This document shows positions 13,654 through 24,524 of a stretch of DNA of 24,524 bases, in pieces (positions within the stretch are counted from its first letter, which is position 1; each line of letters begins with the position of its first letter). The DNA is taken from the NCBI GenBank assembly GCA_016937035.1, contig JAFGWS010000133.1, forward strand, positions 1-24,524. Direction: 5' to 3'. The translations under genes and the position numbers were made by a program. This DNA is from Pontiellaceae bacterium. GTDB lineage: Bacteria > Verrucomicrobiota > Kiritimatiellia > Kiritimatiellales > Pontiellaceae. The notes beneath the pieces were generated by a model that ran no database searches, was not told where the DNA came from, and saw nothing but the letters and a program-made list of their open reading frames with translations.

Positions 13654-16233
13654 ATGGATTTATCGAAGACGACACAGAAGGTACAGGAGGCGCTGCAGCA
13701 GGGACAGGTCAAGGCGCTGCGCTATGGACATCAGGAGGTGGACAACGAGCATGTTTTGCTGGCGCTGCTGGATCAGGAAAACGGATTGGTGCCGCGTCTG
13801 ATTGAGCGCGTCGGTGCATCGGTTCCGGTGGTGCGTGCGCGTACGGAGCAGGAATTGGAAAAGCGCCCGCGCGTTCAGGGCTCCACCGAGGCGGGTAAGG
13901 TCTATATTACGCAGCGGCTGAATCAAACGCTGGTGAAGGCGGGCGACGAAGCAAAGCGGCTGAAGGATGAGTTTGTTTCGGTCGAGCATCTGCTGCTGGT
14001 ATTTGCCGATGAAATCAGATTTCTCAAGGAAAACGGCGTGGAGCGCAAGGCGCTTCTTGAAGCGCTCAAGACCGTGCGCGGAAATCAGCGCGTGACCTCC
14101 GATAATCCCGAGGGACAGTATGAGGCGCTGGAAAAATACGGCGTAGACTTAGTCAAAACCGCCCGCGCCGGGAAGCTGGATCCGGTCATCGGCCGCGATG
14201 CGGAAATCCGCTCGGTGATTCGCATTCTCTCCCGAAAGACGAAGAATAATCCCGTGCTGATCGGAGAACCCGGCGTGGGCAAGACCGCGATTGTGGAAGG
14301 ATTGGCGCAGCGAATTGTACGCGGCGATGTACCGGAAGGACTGAAGGAAAAGTCGATCTGGGCGCTGGATATGACGGCGCTGATGGCGGGCGCAAAATAT
14401 CGAGGCGAATTTGAAGAGCGCCTCAAGGCGGTGCTGCAGGAGATCAAAGCGTCGGAGGGACGCATTATTCTCTTTATCGACGAGCTCCACACCATCGTCG
14501 GTGCCGGCAAGACGGAGGGATCATCGGACGCCGGTAATATGCTCAAGCCGATGCTTGCGCGCGGCGAGCTGCACTGTATCGGCGCAACGACGCTGGACGA
14601 GCATCGCAAATATATCGAAAAGGATTCCGCGCTGGAGCGACGCTTCCAGCCGATCACGGTGGATGTGCCGAGTGTAGAGGACACGATCTCCATCCTGCGC
14701 GGACTCAAAGAGCGCTTCGAGGTGCACCACGGTGTGCGTATTCAGGATGCGGCACTGGTGTCGGCGGCGGTGCTTTCCGACCGCTATATTTCGGATCGTT
14801 TTCTCCCGGATAAGGCGATTGACCTGATGGACGAAGCGTGCGCGACGATTCGTACGGAGATCGATTCAATGCCGGCGGAGCTGGACGAAATTACGCGGAA
14901 GGTAATGCGACTGGAGATTGAAGAAACCGCGCTGAAGAAGGAAAAGGATAAAGCGAGTCTCGACCGGTTGACCGATCTGCGGAAGGAACTGGCGGATCTG
15001 CGCGCAGAGGCCGATGCGATGAAGGCGCAGTGGGATGATGAAAAGAGCAGCATCGAACGGGTGCGCGAACTGCGTGAAGGGCTGGAGCTGGCTCGTAACG
15101 AGGCCGAAAAGGCGGAGCGCGATTATGATCTGGAGCGCGTGGCCAAACTGCGCCACGGAACGATTCCTGAAATTGAACGCAAGTTGGCGGAAGCCGAGGC
15201 CGAGGCGTCGAACCGGAATACCGCATCCTTGTTGCGCGAAGAGGTGACGGAAGAGGAAATTGCCGAAGTCATTTCGCGCTGGGCGGGCATTCCACTGACC
15301 AAACTAATGGAGGGCGAACGTGAAAAGCTGCTCAAGCTGGATCAGGTTCTGCACGAACGCGTGATCGGTCAGGACGAAGCCGTTCAGGCCGTGGCGGATG
15401 CCGTACTGCGCTCGCGCGCAGGCATACAGAATCCGAACCGCCCCATCGGATCATTCCTGTTTCTCGGCCCGACAGGCGTCGGCAAGACCGAACTGGCGCG
15501 TACGCTGGCGTGGGAACTGTTCGATTCAGAAAACAATATGGTGCGGATCGACATGAGCGAATATATGGAGAAGCACACGGTATCGCGTCTGATCGGTGCG
15601 CCTCCCGGTTATGTCGGTTTTGAGGAGGGCGGTCAGCTCACGGAGGCCGTACGGCGCAAGCCCTATTCCGTCGTCCTGCTGGATGAAATTGAAAAGGCGC
15701 ATCCGGACGTATTCAACGTGCTTCTGCAGATTCTCGAGGACGGACGGCTGACCGATTCGCACGGACGGACCGTTAACTTTAAAAACACGATCATTATTAT
15801 GACCAGCAACATCGGCTCCTCGTATCTGCTGGAAGGGATTGATCAGAGCGGACACATCAGCGAGGACGTGCGCGAAAACGTCATAAAAATTCTGCGCACA
15901 AATTTCCGCCCCGAATTTCTTAACCGCGTGGACGAAACCGTGCTCTTTAAGCCGCTGACGCTGGAGGAAATTACGGGGGTGGTAGAGCTGCTGCTGAAGG
16001 ATCTTCAGCGCCGTCTGGCCGGACAGGGCATTCAATTTGAGATCGACCGTTCCGCAGAAGAATATATTGCGAAAGAGGGTTACGATCCTGTTTACGGCGC
16101 AAGGCCGCTGAAGCGCTTTATTCAGCAGCATCTGGAAACCCCCATCTCACGGCGCATGATCGCCGGCGAGCTGATGGACGGCCATACGGTCAGCGTAAAT
16201 GTCAGCACCGGCGAACTCAACATTAACATTTAG
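13654..16233 (+). CDS. clpB: ATP-dependent chaperone ClpB (disaggregase)
   Basis: This 859-residue AAA+ protein is the length of E. coli ClpB (857). It remodels aggregated proteins together with DnaK. Residues 1-145 are the Clp N-domain. NBD1 has Walker A GEPGVGKT at 204-211 and Walker B ILFIDEL at about 272-278. A long coiled-coil middle domain at about 410-525 distinguishes ClpB from ClpA and ClpC. NBD2 has Walker A GPTGVGKT at 605-612 and Walker B VVLLDE at about 673-678, and the C-terminal domain contains [12 protein letters not shown]. The frame is open upstream to an ATG at 13567, but the aggag site six bases before ATG 13654 and family alignment fix the start here. No DnaK or GrpE gene is nearby. 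Confidence 0.97.
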   Translation: MDLSKTTQKVQEALQQGQVKALRYGHQEVDNEHVLLALLDQENGLVPRLIERVGASVPVVRARTEQELEKRPRVQGSTEAGKVYITQRLNQTLVKAGDEAKRLKDEFVSVEHLLLVFADEIRFLKENGVERKALLEALKTVRGNQRVTSDNPEGQYEALEKYGVDLVKTARAGKLDPVIGRDAEIRSVIRILSRKTKNNPVLIGEPGVGKTAIVEGLAQRIVRGDVPEGLKEKSIWALDMTALMAGAKYRGEFEERLKAVLQEIKASEGRIILFIDELHTIVGAGKTEGSSDAGNMLKPMLARGELHCIGATTLDEHRKYIEKDSALERRFQPITVDVPSVEDTISILRGLKERFEVHHGVRIQDAALVSAAVLSDRYISDRFLPDKAIDLMDEACATIRTEIDSMPAELDEITRKVMRLEIEETALKKEKDKASLDRLTDLRKELADLRAEADAMKAQWDDEKSSIERVRELREGLELARNEAEKAERDYDLERVAKLRHGTIPEIERKLAEAEAEASNRNTASLLREEVTEEEIAEVISRWAGIPLTKLMEGEREKLLKLDQVLHERVIGQDEAVQAVADAVLRSRAGIQNPNRPIGSFLFLGPTGVGKTELARTLAWELFDSENNMVRIDMSEYMEKHTVSRLIGAPPGYVGFEEGGQLTEAVRRKPYSVVLLDEIEKAHPDVFNVLLQILEDGRLTDSHGRTVNFKNTIIIMTSNIGSSYLLEGIDQSGHISEDVRENVIKILRTNFRPEFLNRVDETVLFKPLTLEEITGVVELLLKDLQRRLAGQGIQFEIDRSAEEYIAKEGYDPVYGARPLKRFIQQHLETPISRRMIAGELMDGHTVSVNVSTGELNINI

Positions 16234-16262
16234 TAAGCTTTATATTCGAAAAACAAAATGCA

Positions 16263-16290
16263 TTGACATCCCCCTGCTAAAGAATAGCGT
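16263..16290 (+). promoter_or_regulatory. Possible promoter for the small membrane protein gene
   Basis: A perfect -35 hexamer TTGACA at 16263-16268 lies in the clpB-downstream spacer. The best -10 at suitable spacing is the weak TAGCGT at 16285-16290 (16-bp spacer). If real, it would transcribe the gene at 16341 independently of clpB. Confidence 0.3.
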
Positions 16291-16340
16291 GCATTACAAC
16301 CGGTGGAGTTTTTTTATCTCACTGTATTGGGGGGATATAT

Positions 16341-16682
16341 ATGTTGAGGGGAATACGAATTGTTTTGATTTTTTCGCTCGCAATTATCGTGGGATACGCT
16401 GCGGGCGAGCTGAAAGGAACGTCGAGCAACGAGCAAAAAGCGGGACTGACTGCACTGCTGCTCGTTTCAATTGCAGGGTTGATTATGTTGGGGGTTCGGG
16501 AATCAAAACAGCTTAAGAAACCGAGAAAAAAGAAGTATCGTTTCCGCCCAACTCACCACACAAACGGAAGCGCTGTAGAGGCGGGCTGTTCCAGCTTCTA
16601 CTCCCGTCCCAGCGAAGAAGCGTGGCGGGTACGCAAACAACAATCCGGCAGACAGCGTCGAGCCTCTAAACCGTATATGTGA
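16341..16682 (+). CDS. Small membrane protein of unknown function
   Basis: This 113-residue protein starts at ATG 16341 behind a gggggg run seven bases upstream. Hydrophobic segments at about 5-22 and 36-52 should span the membrane, joined by a short polar loop. The next stretch is very basic (KQLKKPRKKKYRFR, about 56-69), consistent with a cytoplasmic C-terminus by the positive-inside rule. The tail after about residue 72 is low in structure and overlaps a palindromic repeat at 16575-16601. The original protein may therefore have been shorter, with the end formed by read-through into a repeat. I do not recognise a family. It converges with the M16C peptidase gene. Confidence 0.65.
   Translation: MLRGIRIVLIFSLAIIVGYAAGELKGTSSNEQKAGLTALLLVSIAGLIMLGVRESKQLKKPRKKKYRFRPTHHTNGSAVEAGCSSFYSRPSEEAWRVRKQQSGRQRRASKPYM
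16575..16601. repeat. Short GTAGA...TCTAC palindromic element inside a gene tail
   Basis: GTAGA (16575-16579) and TCTAC (16597-16601) bound a core containing GCTG-TTC-CAGC. The same boundary pentamers flank the longer palindrome at 9535-9606, and part of the core (CCAGCT) is shared. It lies inside the 3' part of the small membrane protein ORF. Confidence 0.4.
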
Positions 16683-16736
16683 GGCTCCCTGTTTTATGTA
16701 GCCGTAATCCTCGATCGCGGAGCACAACAAACAGAT

Positions 16737-19628
16737 TTACAACAGCTTTGTTCGCGTGATTAATCCGGCGGCCTTGGCCTTCGCGGGCGAGCAGAGCACG
16801 GAAACGTCGGCATCGCGGAAGGCATTATTCAGTACATCACCGAAAGCATTAAAATGCGCCTGCGTGGTGGCGAGCACTTCGTCGCGCAGTTGCTGGCGCT
16901 CTTCGTCGGTGTAGCCGAGCAAATAACGCACGCAGCTGGAATAGCCCTTGGCGTCGGGAAGCTGATGTGCGTCCAGCTGACCGATCGCGCCGATAAGCGC
17001 GCGCGTCAGCTCATCTTCGCTGAGCTGCAGATTTTTCAGGAAGTTGCCCGTTGCGGCATAGGTTTCGAGCGACTGTTCCAGATTGGGATCGCGGTACGAA
17101 GCAAACACGAATGCACCGGAACGCTGATCGAACGAGCACATGCCACCGTACGCCCCGCCCTGCACGCGAATCTTTTCCCAGAGCCACGCGGTCTGGAGAT
17201 AGCGCGTAATCACCAGCGCCGAGCCGTGGAACTCGTAACCGATATCAAAGAGATTAGCCGCGCAGCCGACATAGTTCACCTGCGTCGGAGCCGTCAGCGC
17301 CTCGTTTTTCGGAAATTCCGCCGGCTTCCATGGTGCGGGACGGACCGAGCTGCCGGACGGAAACGTTTCAAGAAAACGATCCACGGAGGCCATAACGGCG
17401 GACTGCGAATCGGCATCGATGGTCAGATTCAGAATCAGGTTATTGCGATCCACCAGGGTCTTGCAGATGCGCTCCATCCGTCCACAAACCGACGGCCAAT
17501 CCTGCTCCATTTCTTCCACCAGCCGACGGATAAAGAAGAGCGACTCCACGCCGCCCAATTGTTCTGAAATCCAGTGCGCCTCGTGCTGTCGGGCCTTCAG
17601 TCGGGTCATCACAGCACTGTGACCGCGCGGAATGAGCGCTGTTTCCAGTTCCGATTTATGTTCGAGCAGGATCTGACGGAAGCGCTCTTTGTCTTTAAAA
17701 TCAGGCTGAGTGAGCACGTCGCTCAGAATATCCAGCAGTTCATCGGTCTGCGGAACCATACACTTTCCGCGCAGGAAAAAGCGGGCCACGCTCTGCTCCG
17801 AATCTTTGAGCGCGGAGAGGAACGGCGCACCGTAAATGCCGCCGGTTTTGGTGGCGATGCGCTGCGACAGCGCCACATAATCTTCCTTCTGTGTACCCAT
17901 CTCCAGCAGAACGCTGCCCAGCAGCGCGGCGTACGGAATATCCTCCTGCGCCAGTCCGCGCAGATCGAGGCCGATATCGAGATAAAGAATTCCGTTGGTA
18001 AAGAGATCGTGTGTGAGCACCACCGCGCCCTGCATCGATTTTTCGTCGCGTTCAACCGTACGGATGCTGCGCTCCAGATCATCGCGCTGCAGCAGCGGAA
18101 TGGTCGCCAACGATTCCGGAGAATCCGGCGCGGCCTGCAGCTCCAGCAATCGGCGGGTGTTTTCAACCACCTGCTCCAGCTGCTCCGGATTCAGTTGCGC
18201 CTTGACCGCCTTCAGCCGCTCTGTCTCCTCCTGCTCCTTCTGCTGAGCCACCTGCGTGTCCGGATTCAGAACAACCGTCGAACGGTGCGTGTTTTCAATA
18301 AAGTGTCGGCGCAGGAGCGATTCAAAGAAGCCCGGACGAACCGCCAGTGATTTGATCGCCTGAAGCGGTTTTTCAAACGCAATCAGTTCCAGCGGATCCG
18401 CGCCATAATTCCAGGCATTGAGCGCCTTAAGCATCAGCGACAATCCGCGCGGGAAACCGCCGCTGTTATTTTCCCGCAGATCAAACTCAAACGTATTAAG
18501 CGCGCCGTCGATATCCTCCCGTGCGATCCCCTCATCGGCGAGTTTTTCGATCGTACGGAAGATCAGCTGTTCCGCCGCTTCCAGATCCTCGGCTTCAACG
18601 CCCTTGAGGCCGATCGAATAGGCCATCTGCAACATATGCGTTTCCAGCCCGCCGCCGGTAATATCCTCCCCCAGCCCGGATTCAATCAACGTTTTACGCA
18701 GCGGCGATGCCGGCGTTCCCAACAGAATATGATCCAGCAGCTCCAGCGCAAAAACCGTCTCGGCATTCGTCGGCGATGAGAGCAGCCAGTTTACGCAGAA
18801 CATCGGCTTGGGCGCTTCATCATCCTCCGAAACCGCATACGGTTTTTCCACCCGAACCGGCTCCGCCAGCCGGGCCTGTTCCGCAATCTCTGAGCCGGGA
18901 TCAATCCGCTCATATTCCTTCAGATATTCCTCCAGCAGCTCAAACCGCTGCTCCACCGGATCATCGCCATAGAAAAAGATGCGCGCGTTCGACGGGTGAT
19001 AAAACGACTCGTGAAACGCCTTAAACTGTTCATACGTCAGCTCCGGAATGTGCACCGGATTGCCGCCCGAATCCAAACCATACGTCGTGTCGGGAAAGAG
19101 CGACTGCTGCGCCGTCTCTGCCAGCAGCGAATCGGGCGACGAATAAACGCCCTTCATCTCGTTATACACCACGCCCTTGATCTTCAGCTCATCGTCCGCG
19201 TTTTCCAGTTCGTAGTGCCATCCCTCCTGCATAAAAAAGTCCGGCGTGATACGCGGATGAAAAACGGCATCGAGATAAACATCCACCAAATTATGAAAAT
19301 CCTTCAGATTCTGGCTCGCCACCGGATAGCACGTCTTATCCGGATAGGTAAATGCGTTCAAAAAGGTCTGGAGCGAACCCTTCAGCAGTTGAACAAACGG
19401 ATCCTTCACCGGATACTTACGCGAGCCGCACAGCACGGTGTGCTCCAGAATATGCGCAACGCCCGTTGAATCCGACGGCGGCGTACGAAAGGCAATGCCG
19501 AAGCACTTATTCTCGTCATCATTCTCCATCGAAAGAATTTCTGCGCCTGTCGGAATATGCCGATAAATCTTCGCCAGCGTATTTAATTCCTCAATCTGCT
19601 CCGTACGTACCAGTTCAAAGTTATTCAT
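16737..19628 (-). CDS. M16C zinc metallopeptidase (presequence-protease-like)
   Basis: This 963-residue protein has the length and layout of PreP-type M16C peptidases: two halves, each with two related domains, enclosing a peptide chamber. The inverted zinc motif H59-x-x-E62-H63 (HILEH) and the downstream Glu157 in YNEMKG complete the metal site, with Glu62 as the catalytic base. Other conserved blocks are KGSLQTFLNAFTYPD at 83-97 and, in the C-terminal half, QGGAYGG for substrate binding. It has no signal peptide, so it is probably cytoplasmic and degrades short unfolded peptides. The start at 19628 has a ggag site five bases upstream. It is a single-gene unit, convergent with the small membrane protein gene and divergent from the chimeric ORF. 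Confidence 0.94.
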   Translation of the reverse strand: MNNFELVRTEQIEELNTLAKIYRHIPTGAEILSMENDDENKCFGIAFRTPPSDSTGVAHILEHTVLCGSRKYPVKDPFVQLLKGSLQTFLNAFTYPDKTCYPVASQNLKDFHNLVDVYLDAVFHPRITPDFFMQEGWHYELENADDELKIKGVVYNEMKGVYSSPDSLLAETAQQSLFPDTTYGLDSGGNPVHIPELTYEQFKAFHESFYHPSNARIFFYGDDPVEQRFELLEEYLKEYERIDPGSEIAEQARLAEPVRVEKPYAVSEDDEAPKPMFCVNWLLSSPTNAETVFALELLDHILLGTPASPLRKTLIESGLGEDITGGGLETHMLQMAYSIGLKGVEAEDLEAAEQLIFRTIEKLADEGIAREDIDGALNTFEFDLRENNSGGFPRGLSLMLKALNAWNYGADPLELIAFEKPLQAIKSLAVRPGFFESLLRRHFIENTHRSTVVLNPDTQVAQQKEQEETERLKAVKAQLNPEQLEQVVENTRRLLELQAAPDSPESLATIPLLQRDDLERSIRTVERDEKSMQGAVVLTHDLFTNGILYLDIGLDLRGLAQEDIPYAALLGSVLLEMGTQKEDYVALSQRIATKTGGIYGAPFLSALKDSEQSVARFFLRGKCMVPQTDELLDILSDVLTQPDFKDKERFRQILLEHKSELETALIPRGHSAVMTRLKARQHEAHWISEQLGGVESLFFIRRLVEEMEQDWPSVCGRMERICKTLVDRNNLILNLTIDADSQSAVMASVDRFLETFPSGSSVRPAPWKPAEFPKNEALTAPTQVNYVGCAANLFDIGYEFHGSALVITRYLQTAWLWEKIRVQGGAYGGMCSFDQRSGAFVFASYRDPNLEQSLETYAATGNFLKNLQLSEDELTRALIGAIGQLDAHQLPDAKGYSSCVRYLLGYTDEERQQLRDEVLATTQAHFNAFGDVLNNAFRDADVSVLCSPAKAKAAGLITRTKLL

Positions 19629-19904
19629 TATGACTCCGTGTATTTAGCCGGAAACCACTACAGGATTCCCCCGCCCGGCGCGAATTCAAAACACCATGAA
19701 ATCGAGAGCCTCTTGAAAAATGGTCGGATTTACCGAGGCGGAGATTCGTTATCGACTAATGTTTATTCATCAAAACTTGGATATCCACACAGAAAAACTT
19801 TGATTCAAAAGGATTGAAACAAGTCCTATCCATATGCACTATGAATAATTGTTGAATTTAACCGAAAATTACGAGAGTCGCTCATCATTCACTGTGAACC
19901 ACCT
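19629..19904. other. Divergent spacer upstream of the chimeric ORF
   Basis: This 276-bp gap separates the divergent M16C peptidase and the chimeric ORF. It is AT-rich from about 19740 onward. No strong sigma-70 promoter or Shine-Dalgarno for the ORF at 19905 is visible, and I found no RNA gene or repeat that I can defend. Confidence 0.4.
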
Positions 19905-20978
19905 ATGAAACAAATAAGAAACCATCTTCTTTCTGTAATTATTGCAACACTGACTCTATCCACGTCTACTTCACTATACGCGCTGAGCAATACAATAGAA
20001 ATTTCACCTGCGGAACCGGAAGCAGAGGGATTCTATTTTGAAATCAAAACAACACGAATCAGCAACGGCAAAATAAAGTTCCAGGTGGAAATTGAAGAGA
20101 AGACCGCAAAATTTTCAACGGCTCCGAGTCTGTCTCTTGGTACATTCGATGAAACGGACAACTCCGTATCGATATCATCTACACGTAAGTTAGAGTTCAG
20201 CCTCACGAACGGAGTGATTCAAACGATGTTCACCGTGCCGAAGAGAACAGTAAACAAACAACGTAATTGTCTAATTTTCACCAATTACGACTTCGAGAAA
20301 AAAGTGCCGTCTAAAACATTCTACATCGTTCGACTGAATCGCTTTTTGCCTGAGCAAACGAACGCGATGATCTATATCATCATCACATTACTCCTTCTCG
20401 CCTTTTTCTTTGTAATTAAATCGCTAAAACCAAACAGTAACCCCATTTATAACGGAAACACAATTAACCGAACAGAAGAGGAACGTTGCATAAATGAATC
20501 TTTTTTCACCGCGCTCAAGCGTACCTTTTGTCTCGGCCCGTTCCTGCTCGGCCTGCTGGTCCTGCTGGAGGTTGCGGCGTTTCTGGCCCGAAGGGCGCTG
20601 CCTCTTCCCCTGGGTCTCGGACCGGCGGCACAGGTGCTGCTGACCCTTCTGCTGGGGTCGGTCTTCCTGACAGCCAACATCGGCTTCATCCGCGCACATC
20701 TGCGGTACGGGGTGGGAAAAACGCTCATCACCACGGGCCCGTTCGCGTTTGTGCGCCATCCGCTCTATGCGGCGGATATCTTTGCGCTGCCCGGTCTGGC
20801 GGCCGTCTGGGGCAACGATCTCTGGCTGGTTGCGGTCTGGTTGCTGATGCTGGCTGTACTGCCTCTCTTCACCCGCAGGGAGGAACGCTTCATGGAGCGG
20901 CACTTTGGCGAGGCGTACCGACGCTACCGGGAACGGGTGCCCGCATTTATCCCCTGGCGCGGGCGGGTCGGGTTGTAG
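19905..20978 (+). CDS. Chimeric ORF: secreted/membrane N-half fused to isoprenylcysteine methyltransferase-like C-half
   Basis: The 357-residue frame has two unlike halves. Residues 1-26 are a signal peptide (ending L-Y-A), 27-150 a beta-rich domain of unknown family and 154-172 a membrane helix; this half is AT-rich (about 32-45% GC in sampled lines). From about residue 200 the DNA turns GC-rich (about 67-72% in sampled lines). The protein becomes a multi-helix membrane methyltransferase of the ICMT/PEMT-like type, with GPFAFVRHPLY at 278-288 and EERFMERHFGEAYRRYRERV at 326-345. Membrane topology would allow a working fusion. However, one extra T in the T-run at 20501-20506 would give the methyltransferase half its own start at ATG 20494, with a gaggaa site ten bases upstream. 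Two genes joined by small indels are therefore plausible. ATG 19905 has no clear Shine-Dalgarno. Confidence 0.7.
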   Translation: MKQIRNHLLSVIIATLTLSTSTSLYALSNTIEISPAEPEAEGFYFEIKTTRISNGKIKFQVEIEEKTAKFSTAPSLSLGTFDETDNSVSISSTRKLEFSLTNGVIQTMFTVPKRTVNKQRNCLIFTNYDFEKKVPSKTFYIVRLNRFLPEQTNAMIYIIITLLLLAFFFVIKSLKPNSNPIYNGNTINRTEEERCINESFFTALKRTFCLGPFLLGLLVLLEVAAFLARRALPLPLGLGPAAQVLLTLLLGSVFLTANIGFIRAHLRYGVGKTLITTGPFAFVRHPLYAADIFALPGLAAVWGNDLWLVAVWLLMLAVLPLFTRREERFMERHFGEAYRRYRERVPAFIPWRGRVGL

Positions 20979-20990
20979 CGCCGAGCTGAC

Positions 20991-21025
20991 ACAAAAAAGC
21001 CCGCCGGAACGACGGGCTTTTTTGT
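20991..21025. terminator. Bidirectional intrinsic terminator
   Basis: The arms ACAAAAAAGCCCG (20991-21003) and CGGGCTTTTTTGT (21013-21025) are perfect complements around a 9-nt loop. Read on either strand, a GC stem is followed by six T. It sits 12 bp after the stop of the chimeric ORF and 18 bp after the stop of nifJ on the opposite strand, so it can end both convergent transcripts. Confidence 0.93.
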
Positions 21026-21043
21026 GCATAAGCGCGGGCTGAA

Positions 21044-24524
<3,481 letters not shown>

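Noticed and set aside
17574..18350. 258-codon plus-strand frame inside the M16C peptidase gene
   Set aside because: It is antisense to a strongly conserved gene, has no ribosome site and reads as an Arg/Gln-rich shadow.
20528..20989. 153-codon plus-strand frame inside the methyltransferase half
   Set aside because: The translation is low-complexity Gly/Pro/Ala/Arg, typical of a shifted frame in GC-rich DNA, whereas the other frame carries the methyltransferase motifs.

Overview
The window looks like chromosome from a Gram-negative, probably anaerobic bacterium of the PVC group. My best guess is a Kiritimatiellota-type organism, by inference from gene content and intergenic style; no rRNA or marker gene is present to confirm it. 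It encodes an outer-membrane assembly protein (Gram-negative envelope), a homodimer-type pyruvate:ferredoxin oxidoreductase (anaerobic pyruvate metabolism) and a KDG kinase/KDPG aldolase pair (use of uronates or sugar acids). Most genes have clear Shine-Dalgarno sites, but a few have none. I saw no tRNA, rRNA, CRISPR array, transposase or phage gene.

Layout: 1-1509 (-) is a TamA-like Omp85 protein cut by the window start. 1668-4400 (-) is an NLR-like protein: a SMEK-like N-terminal domain, an NB-ARC-type NTPase and a TPR array built of nearly identical 126-bp units. It is the best candidate here for a defence or conflict-system gene. After a gap holding a gene remnant (4604-4741) come two tandem paralogous lipoproteins (4817-5512, 5558-6244). 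A 525-bp gap with an inverted-repeat element precedes an unrecognised 677-aa protein with an N-terminal four-cysteine motif (6770-8803), which is followed by yceH (8869-9531).

9624-11450 (-) is kdgK-eda, which phosphorylates 2-keto-3-deoxygluconate and splits the product to pyruvate and glyceraldehyde 3-phosphate. 11713-13297 (-) is an antitoxin, a ParE-like toxin and a CaCA-type cation antiporter in one close-packed run. 13654-16233 (+) is clpB, followed by a small two-helix membrane protein. 16737-19628 (-) is an M16C (PreP-like) metallopeptidase. 19905-20978 (+) is a chimeric reading frame: an AT-rich secreted/membrane half joined to a GC-rich methyltransferase half. A bidirectional terminator separates it from nifJ (21044 to window end, -), whose first residues lie outside the window. 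The PFOR would consume pyruvate released by the KDG pathway.

The spacers are rich in short palindromic or repeat-like elements (6397-6568, 9535-9606, 10277-10342, 11609-11631, 13432-13627, 16575-16601). Several look like members of dispersed families. The points most worth checking are the NLR-like gene with its homogenised repeats, the chimeric ORF whose methyltransferase start is one T away from being restored, and the inverted-dimer element upstream of the four-cysteine protein.
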